A stretch of DNA of 38,476 nucleotides from Balamuthia mandrillaris (Eukaryota; Discosea; Longamoebia; Balamuthiidae), in the NCBI GenBank assembly GCA_031835245.1, contig JAVKOQ010000437.1, forward strand, positions 1 through 38,476, given 5' to 3'. This document shows, piece by piece, positions 31,982-38,476 of the stretch. Every line of letters begins with the position of its first letter. The stretch's first letter is position 1. The notes beneath the pieces were generated by a model, which saw only the letters and a program-made list of their open reading frames with translations, made no database searches and was not told where the DNA came from. The translations under genes were made by a program, and so were the position numbers.

Positions 31982-33272
31982 CTCATCCAACAACGCTAAC
32001 TAAAATTAAACCTTTGATAATATTTTTTTGAGATGATTCAACATTGAGAACTAAAAGACCTTGATTTATAACCCCAATTATTGAAGTACCCAAAATTGTT
32101 CCACTAACTGTTCCAATTCCACCATAAACTGAAGCACCACCTGTGAAAACAACTGAGATGACATCAAGAGCTAAATCATCTCCTCTACTTGAAGTAGCAG
32201 ATGAAAAAGTAGCTGTATAAATTATTGAAGAAAATCCAGCAAGTGCACCAATGATAACAAAAATAATCATTGTGGTTCTTTTAACATTAACTCCGGATAA
32301 TTTAGCTGCTTTTCTATTTCCACCAATTGCGTAAACTGATCTACCAAATGCAGTATTTTGAGTTAAGAAAGTGAACAGTGCTAAGGCAATTCCTGTGTAT
32401 AATACAAAGTATTTCATTGATTTAGTTCCTAAACCAAAGATAACACCACTTCCTGTAAAAAGTAAGAAGATAATTATTTGAATAACGATGAATATATATA
32501 TGTTTTGTGTTCTGATTCCGAATTTTTGTTTTGAAAAATAACCTCAAACTCTTAAACCAACTATAATTGCACCAAAAATAATTGGCAATATTAAAGAAAA
32601 AATTCACACAGAGCCTACTTGAATATCAGGGATTCCTTCAATTGTTCCTGTTATATAAGTAGATGATCTACTTCCAATCGGAGTTAAAGTTGATCCACCT
32701 GAATAAAATAATTGTGCTCCTTTAAAAGCTAAAAATCCACCAAGTGTGACAATAAAGGCAGGAATGTTTCCATAACCAATTAAATAACCTTGAATGAGCC
32801 CAATAGCTGCACCAATTAATGTAGTTAAAATAAAAGTTAATCAAATACTTTGGCCTGTATTGTTATAAATATAAACTGAAAATAGACCCAGTAATCCAAC
32901 CAGAGTTCCAACTGATAAATCAATATTTCCACTTAGTATGACCAAAAGCATACCCATTGCTAAAATTATGATATATGCATTATTTTGAAATAACAATGAA
33001 AAGGTATCAGGTTGTAATAAAGTTCCATTTGTAATTCCTAAAAATATTGCAAAAATTATCACAAAAATATACAACATTGAAAATTTTTTCAAATGATGTA
33101 ATGATTCATCTACATAATAACCAGTTTTTGTATTTTTTAAAAAATGTCTTCAATTTTTTTTAAAATTATGTAATTGTCTTGAAACATTATTAAAGTGGTT
33201 ATTAAAAAGAGATTTTACTTTTTTTGTTTCTGTTTTAAAAGAATTTCAAGATTCTTTAAAATTAAATTTCAT
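31953..33272 (-). CDS. xylH: Sugar ABC transporter permease, XylH-like
   Basis: This 439-residue inner-membrane permease of the ribose/xylose (RbsC/XylH) family has an N-terminal cytoplasmic extension of about 60 residues before the first membrane segment (LYIFVIIFAIFLGITNG). The loop motifs typical of the family are present: LSGNIDLSVGTLVGL near residue 110, and the later block RSVYAIGGNRKAAKLSGVNV, which resembles E. coli XylH. A further GGASVYGGIGTVSGTILG follows. The start codon overlaps the xylG stop by one base (TAATG) behind GGAGGTGCTC, so translation is coupled. TGA encodes Trp throughout. Confidence 0.9.
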
Positions 33273-34810
33273 TATTGAGCACCTCCTAAACTTAATTGCA
33301 TAATTTTTTCTTGTGTTGCTTCTGATGTTGGAATGTGTCCTTTAATAACACCTTGAGACATCACAAAAATTCTATCTGTAATTCCTAAAAGTTCTTCAAT
33401 TTCTGAAGAAATAACAATAATTGTTTTACCTTTTGATGATAAATCTAATAGAATTTTATAAATTTCAAACTTGGAACCAACATCGATACCTTTTGTTGGT
33501 TCATCAATAATTAATAAATCAAATTTTGTACTCAAAGCTTTAGCAATAACCACTTTTTGTTGGTTACCACCTGAAAGAGATTCAACATTGTTAAGTAAAT
33601 TTTTTGTTTTGATGTTAACCTCTTTTTTTTGCTCTTGTGCATTAATTATTTCTTTGTTATTGTTGAGTATACCAAATTTAGAAAACAAATGTAACGCAGC
33701 AGAAGTTATATTGTTTTGAATGGAAAAAATTTGAATCAAACCAACATTTTTTCTATCTTCCGAAGCATACATAATTCCTGATTGAATAGCTTGTTTTGTG
33801 TTTTTGAACTTTACTTCTTTACCTTTGTAAAATACTTGTCCGCTTGAAGGTTTGTTGTAATATTGGCCAAAAATGGAAAGCATTAATTCAGTTCTACCCG
33901 AACCCACAAGACCTGAAATACCAATAATTTCGCCTTGTCTTACATCTAATGAAGCATTTTTAACAACATTGTAATTAGCAATTGTTGCATGTGGAATAAC
34001 CATGTCCTTGATTTCAAAAATAACATCACCAAATTTTCTATTTGGATCTTTGAGAGGAAATTTTGAAGTAAGTGGTCTACCCACAATATCTTGGATTAAT
34101 CTGTTTTCATCAATTGTTTCTTCATTTTTGTTGTATTGTGAAATGAATTTACCATCTCTGATAACAACAATGTTATCTGCTACATATTTAACTTCGTTTA
34201 ATTTATGAGAAACAAAAATAGAAGTAATTCCTTGTTTTTTCAATTTTTTCATAATGTCAAGCAATCTAAAAGCATCTTCATCGTTTAAAGATGAAGTTGG
34301 TTCATCTAAAATAAGAAGTTTAGCATTTTTAGACAATGCTTTAGCTATTTCTAACATTTGCTGTTTAGCAACTGAAATTGTTCCTGCAATTACTGTTGGA
34401 TCTTCTTCTAGACCTACCATTTTCAAATATTTTTTGCATTCAGAAATCATCTTATTTCAATTAACTTTACCATAAGTAGTAAGATAATTTCCAATATACA
34501 TATTTTCACAAATAGATAAATATGGTGAAATAGAAAGTTCTTGGTGAATAATTGCAATTCCTGCTTGTTCTGAAGCCTTTGTGTTGCTAAATGACATTAA
34601 ATTATTTTCAAAAATCAATTTTCCCTCATATTGGCCGTGAGGAATAACGCCTGAAAGAATCTTTAAAAGTGTTGATTTTCCAGCTCCGTTTTCTCCTACT
34701 AAACTAGTTACTTCACCTTTTGGTACTGTAAAACTAACTTCAGATAAAGCAGTAACTGGTCCATAAACTTTTGTGATATTTTCAAGAGATAGAATATTAG
34801 ATTTTTCCAA
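33272..34810 (-). CDS. xylG: Sugar ABC transporter ATP-binding protein, XylG-like (tandem ATPase)
   Basis: This protein of about 512 residues has two ATPase domains. Domain 1: Walker [11 protein letters not shown]-loop IIHQELS, signature-like [17 protein letters not shown], Walker [10 protein letters not shown]. Domain 2: degenerate Walker A-like GLVGSGRTE, signature [15 protein letters not shown], Walker [14 protein letters not shown]. The phrase [12 protein letters not shown] matches XylG better than RbsA. The start is taken as TTG at 34810 after AAGAAAGGAT; the open frame extends upstream but lacks a good start there. The protein powers the XylH channel and receives sugar from the lipoprotein encoded upstream. 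Confidence 0.9.
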
Positions 34811-34830
34811 CTTAATATCCTTTCTTAAAT

Positions 34831-34895
34831 AAAAAATTAGCTTTAAATTTTCACTATTACAATGGTTGTTATACAAAAATTTAAGCTAATTTTTA
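34831..34895 (-). promoter_or_regulatory. Stem-loop between xylF and xylG
   Basis: AAAAATTAGCTTTAAATTTT at the left and its near-complement AAAAATTTAAGCTAATTTTT at the right can pair over about 20 bp with a loop of roughly 24 nt. It lies between the end of xylF and the start of xylG on the minus strand. In binding-protein operons such hairpins often make the binding protein more abundant than the transporter. That role here is inference. Confidence 0.6.
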
Positions 34896-34970
34896 TTTAT
34901 TTTTTCTAAAATAACTTTAATTTAATTGTTGTATATCTTAATTATTTAAATTAATTTTCTAATTAAATTT

Positions 34971-36314
34971 TTATTGTGTTACACCATTAGTTGGTACTGT
35001 ACCTGATGCAGAAACAGAAACATTTGCACTTGTAGATTGCTGTGCATTAGCTAATGGGTTATCTACATTTTGTTTAGTTACTACAACTGGATTAACTAAA
35101 ATTGCTTTAATGTTTTTGTAAGCACCTACTGAACCAGCTTTATATGTTGTATCATCATATCTAAAGTGAATATCTTTTGTATTTTTGTTGTTTTTTAAAG
35201 CATTTTCAACATCTTCTTTAGTTGCTGTTGCATTTGTTTTCTTTTTGTTTATTAATGTTTTTAATACTTCTACAGCTACTTTACCTAAAATTACATCTGG
35301 TTTGTAGATGGTCATATTTTGTTCACCATTTTTAATAAGTTTTTTTGCTGTATCATTGTAGTCTTGACCAGTAATGAAAACTTTTTGTACATCATAATTA
35401 GTAGCTTTTAGTTTGTCTACTGCTTGTTCTGCCATTCCATCATTTGGTGCTAAAAATCCTTTTAAAACAGATTTAGGGATAGTTACATTATCATATGTAA
35501 CTGGTAATACTCCATTTGGCACTGATGAATCACGATATTGTGTGAAGAATTGTTGAATTCTTTGTCCAGCGTCTCCGTAATTTCATCCTGGAACATAAAC
35601 TGCATTACCTCTTGGAGACAAATCTACTACTTTACCATTGGAGTTTTCCATTAATTTTTTTAAAATTTTCATTGCTCCGTTGTAAAAGTATTGAGAATTG
35701 TTGTCATCTTGTGATCCAGCTACTGCATAAAATGAAACAGTTTCTTGTGGCATGTGATCTTTTAGATAGTTTAACATTTCAGTTTCATCTTTAAATGCAC
35801 CATCAGTTTTTCCTAATAATCCAGCTGCTAATGAAAGACCTTGTAGTTCACCTACTTTTTCATTATCGTAAGAAACATATCAATCATATGAAGTTGAACC
35901 AGTAATTAATCTATCATAAGCAACGATAGGAATATTTTTTTCAGCTATTGAATTAACAGCGGTTCCAACTCCTCCTCCATTTTCAGGAGCAATAATAAAT
36001 CCTTTAGGTGCTGGATTTAAGTTTGCTTGTTGAGTTAATCAGTTGTTTTGTGCATTTTGGTCTTTAGTAATAGTAGAAATTGCACCTTCTGTTTTGTCTA
36101 TATAATTTAATATATCTTTTTGTGCATTAATTCATCTTGGATTATCTGGATCTGTTAATGCAACTCTAATTGATTCATTAGTAACAGCATGATCTTTTGT
36201 TTGTGATAAACCTGTTGCTGTTGTTCCACAAGCTACAAATGAAGCAAAAGCTACAACTGAAGCTGTTGAAATTGTTGATAAATATAAAAATTTTTTAGTA
36301 ATTAACTTTTTCAT
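34971..36314 (-). CDS. xylF: Sugar-binding lipoprotein, XylF-like
   Basis: This 447-residue periplasmic-binding-type lipoprotein has a signal peptide and lipobox ending FASFVAC|GTT at residue about 27, so it would be anchored on the outer face of the membrane. The mature part resembles XylF: IPIVAYDRLI, YDWYVSYDNEKVGELQG, VFITGQDYNDTAKKL and NMTIYKPDVILGKVA. The last ~45 residues are Ser/Thr/Val/Asn-rich (QQSTSANVSVSASGTVP), an extension beyond the usual family end. The start follows AAAGGAAAACAA. It is the first gene of the xylFGH-unknown-ROK operon. XylF similarity suggests a pentose such as xylose, but substrate assignments in this family are often wrong. Confidence 0.88.
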
Positions 36315-36347
36315 TTGTTTTCCTTTTAGTTTAGTTTTCATAATAAA

Positions 36348-36353
36348 ATTATA
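36348..36353 (-). promoter_or_regulatory. -10 box TATAAT upstream of xylF
   Basis: A perfect TATAAT lies on the minus strand 33 nt before the xylF ATG. A TTGAAA at 36381-36376 is a weak -35 candidate at an over-long spacing, so the promoter may depend mainly on its -10. Confidence 0.5.
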
Positions 36354-36581
36354 CAAAATATAAATACAAAATAATTTTCAAAAAGGCTTTTTTTGCGCAA
36401 AAAACACTTTTTTTTTTTTTTTGTTGATTTAAGTATGTAAAACACAAAATAAAGGGTAAAAAAATTATGAAAAATGTAAAAAGAACCTTTATTGTTTATG
36501 CGGATAGTTGATTTGAAATTATTAAATTTATTAACTCAATTAAATTGTATTTAATTATGTAAATAAAAAACATTTGAATTT

Positions 36582-38089
36582 GAGCAGATCCCCTTTTCCT
36601 AGAAAAATAGAAAAGGGGATTTTTTATGAAATATTCATTAGAATTTAAATTAGAATGTGTAAAAAAATACAAAAAAGGAATTGAAATTAAAAAACCTGAT
36701 TTTGCTAATACAAGTCAAAAAAATTTTTTAAATCAAGTAAATTTTTGAGAAAAAATTTATGACAAATTAGGAGTTGAAGGTCTTAAGAAAAAACCACGAA
36801 ATAAAAAGTGAACTATAGATCAAAGATTAAACATAGTTAAAAGATTTTTAGCTGGTGAACCAATTGTTAAAATTTCACTTGAAAATAATCTTAATCCAAG
36901 TCAAATATCTTTTTGAGCGAAAAAATATTTAGAATCGGGAATTAGTGGTTTAGAATTAAACAAAGGAAGACCAATAATGAAATCTAAGATTAATAATAAT
37001 AAATCTACAAAAGTATCAAACAATTCCGATAGTCAAAATCAATCAAATTCTTCATTATCTGTATATGAAGAACTTAAACTTCTTAGAGAAGAAAATAAAC
37101 TTTTAAAAAAGGAAAATGAAGTTCTAAAAAAGTGAAAAGCCTTGGTAGAGATCTTTGACTCAAATCAACCAAGGCAAGAAAAAATAAAAAAAATTTATAA
37201 TAGAGTAAAAGCTGATAAAAACCTGCGATTAACTCAAGTATTAAAAGAGTTTTCTATTCCTATATCTACTTTTTATTATGAATTCAAAAAAGAAGATTTT
37301 GACAAGAAAAATGAAGAAATTATAAGCCAAATGAAGCTTATTTTTGAAGAAAATAAAGCAAGATATGGAAAAAGAAGAATCAAAGCTGAACTTAATAATA
37401 GAGACTATAAAATTGGATTTAAAAAAGTTCGCAGATTAATGAAAAAATTCAATCTCAAAGCAATTTGTTCTAGAAGAAAATACAAATCTTACAAAGGAAC
37501 AGTTGGCAAAATTGCAGACAATATTTTAAATAGAAATTTTGTTGCTACTCAACCAAATCAAAAATGAACTACAGATGTAACTGAATTTAGCGGACCATTT
37601 GGAAAAGCATATTTATCGCCAATTTTAGATATGTTTAATGGCGAAGTTATTGCTTGAGATTTGTCTACAAGCGCTAATCAGCAAATTAGAAAAATGCTTC
37701 AAAGAGCTTTTTTCAAACACAAAAATCTTGAAGGTTTAATTTTTCACAGTGATCAAGGTTGACAATATCAACATAAACAATTTTCAGAAAAATTAAAACA
37801 AAAAGGAATAACTCAGTCCATGTCTCGAAAAGGAAATTGTTTAGATAATAGCGTTATTGAATCATTTTTTGGGACATTAAAAAGAGAATGTTTTTATGGT
37901 CGTGAAAAAGAATTTTTAACTTTTAAACAATTTCACAAAGCAATTGCAAATTATATTTATTATTACAATTACAAACGAATTAAAGATAGAATAAAATGAA
38001 TGTCTCCCATTAAATTTAGGGAAACATTCATTTCAAATTATAATTAATTAAAACACTCAAAAATTTTTTCAAGAAAAGGGTATCACCTC
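36582..38089 (+). mobile_element. Complete IS3-family insertion sequence with 4-bp target duplication
   Basis: The 1,508-bp element is bounded by imperfect inverted repeats: GAGCAGATCCCCTTTTC at the left and, reversed, GAGGTGATACCCTTTTC at the right. It is flanked by ATTT on both sides (36578-36581 and 38090-38093). A single transposase gene fills it. The left end also folds on itself (ATCCCCTTTTC / GAAAAGGGGAT), possibly shielding the gene from outside transcription. It separates xylF from glyA. Confidence 0.88.
36626..38047 (+). CDS. IS3-family transposase, OrfA and OrfB in one frame
   Basis: This 473-residue transposase is open throughout when TGA is Trp. The N-terminal part has helix-turn-helix features (two segments, residues 5-40 and 65-110) and a Leu-zipper-like coil (EELKLLREENKLLKKENEVL). 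The C-terminal DDE integrase core has Asp in WTTDVTEF, Asp in IFHSDQGWQYQ and Glu in DNSVIESFFGTLKRE, in the spacing usual for IS3. IS3 elements normally make OrfA and OrfAB by a ribosomal frameshift in an A-rich slippery run; here A6G runs exist near the junction (about 37,105 and 37,128) but the two parts are already fused in frame. Relatives in mycoplasmas include the IS1138/IS1221 group, named from memory. Confidence 0.9.
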
Positions 38090-38147
38090 ATTTATCAAAT
38101 GTTTTTTAAATATTTTTTAATTAATAATTTGAGCACTAATTTATTTA

Positions 38148-38476
38148 TTATTTTTCTGGTCAATAAGATTTTTTAAGAGGGAATTTTTTGCTAAATTGAC
38201 TAATTTCCAATTTAATTTGTTGTTGTAATTGTTCATCTTTTGGATGAGATAATAATTTATGAATTCATTTAGCTAATTTAAGAAAATCTTTTTCTTTAAA
38301 TCCTCTTGATGTCATAGCAGGTGTACCTAAACGAAGACCTGAAGTTATAAGTGGACTTAGTGTTTCATTTGGAATTGTGTTTTTATTTGTTGTTATATTT
38401 ACTTTAGATAATATTTCTTCTGCTTGTTTTCCAGTTAAATCATATGAATATTTAACATCTAAAATAAACAAATGAG
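38148..38476 (-). CDS. glyA: Serine hydroxymethyltransferase, C-terminal part (5' end outside window)
   Basis: The last ~109 residues of GlyA, a PLP enzyme that interconverts serine and glycine and charges tetrahydrofolate with one-carbon units. The match rests on [46 protein letters not shown] and the usual short helical tail ending in WPEK. TGA encodes Trp twice. The rest of the gene lies beyond the right edge. Confidence 0.92.

Noticed and set aside
1-38476. A single organism with a variable genetic code
   Set aside because: The left part has spliceosomal introns and TGA stops, the right part has bacterial operons, Shine-Dalgarno sites and TGA = Trp; two genomes explain this better.

Overview
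The window joins two very different genomes. Positions 1 to about 26,300 are eukaryotic. They carry genes split by many short GT-AG introns, the standard genetic code, and heavy microsatellite content: (CT)n, (GAGGAA)n and (CAAA)n. From about 26,320 to 38,476 the DNA is bacterial, very AT-rich and tightly packed, and TGA is read as tryptophan in every gene. That points to a mollicute of the Mycoplasma type. The eukaryote looks like a free-living protist. The mix of STE20 kinases, RasGEFs and simple repeats reminds me of foraminiferan (Reticulomyxa-like) genomes, but that placement is a weak guess from memory.

Eukaryotic part, left to right: ALG8 glucosyltransferase (minus, 1-2451, 3' end outside the window); an MST/Hippo-like STE20 kinase (minus, 2901-6336, 5' end unresolved); a divergent promoter interval; a large protein with two tandem RasGEF modules (plus, 7537-13546); an unrecognised three-exon protein (minus, 13964-15824); and a secreted, probably GPI-anchored cathepsin B-like protease (minus, 16020-17460). 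From 17.5 to 26.3 kb the region is mobile-element-rich. It holds a decayed Fanzor (eukaryotic TnpB) interrupted by a foldback hairpin, a stray SANT/Myb gene copy, an acidic repeat protein, a 111-bp terminal-inverted-repeat element, and a multi-exon tyrosine recombinase gene. That recombinase also encodes a zinc-ribbon-like N-terminus and a telobox-type Myb C-terminus. Short TTAGGG and TTAGG tracts lie on both sides of the recombinase gene. The eukaryotic sequence ends in AT-rich tandem repeats and a degenerate TTARR/TTAGG tract whose G-rich strand points right, towards the bacterial DNA.

Bacterial part: a PTS EIIA gene (plus); a decayed stretch; two paralogous membrane-protein genes, one broken and one whole (plus); then a minus-strand operon of xylose-type ABC transporter genes (xylF, xylG, xylH), an unknown protein and a ROK sugar kinase. 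Next comes a complete IS3-family insertion sequence with a 4-bp target duplication, and the 3' end of glyA. The transporter and kinase probably import a pentose or related sugar and phosphorylate it.

The join near 26.3 kb is either an assembly chimera between a protist chromosome end and an associated mycoplasma, or a real fusion. The sequence alone cannot decide. The most novel candidates are the zinc-ribbon/recombinase/telobox-Myb element next to telomere-like repeats, the Fanzor relic, and the double RasGEF protein.
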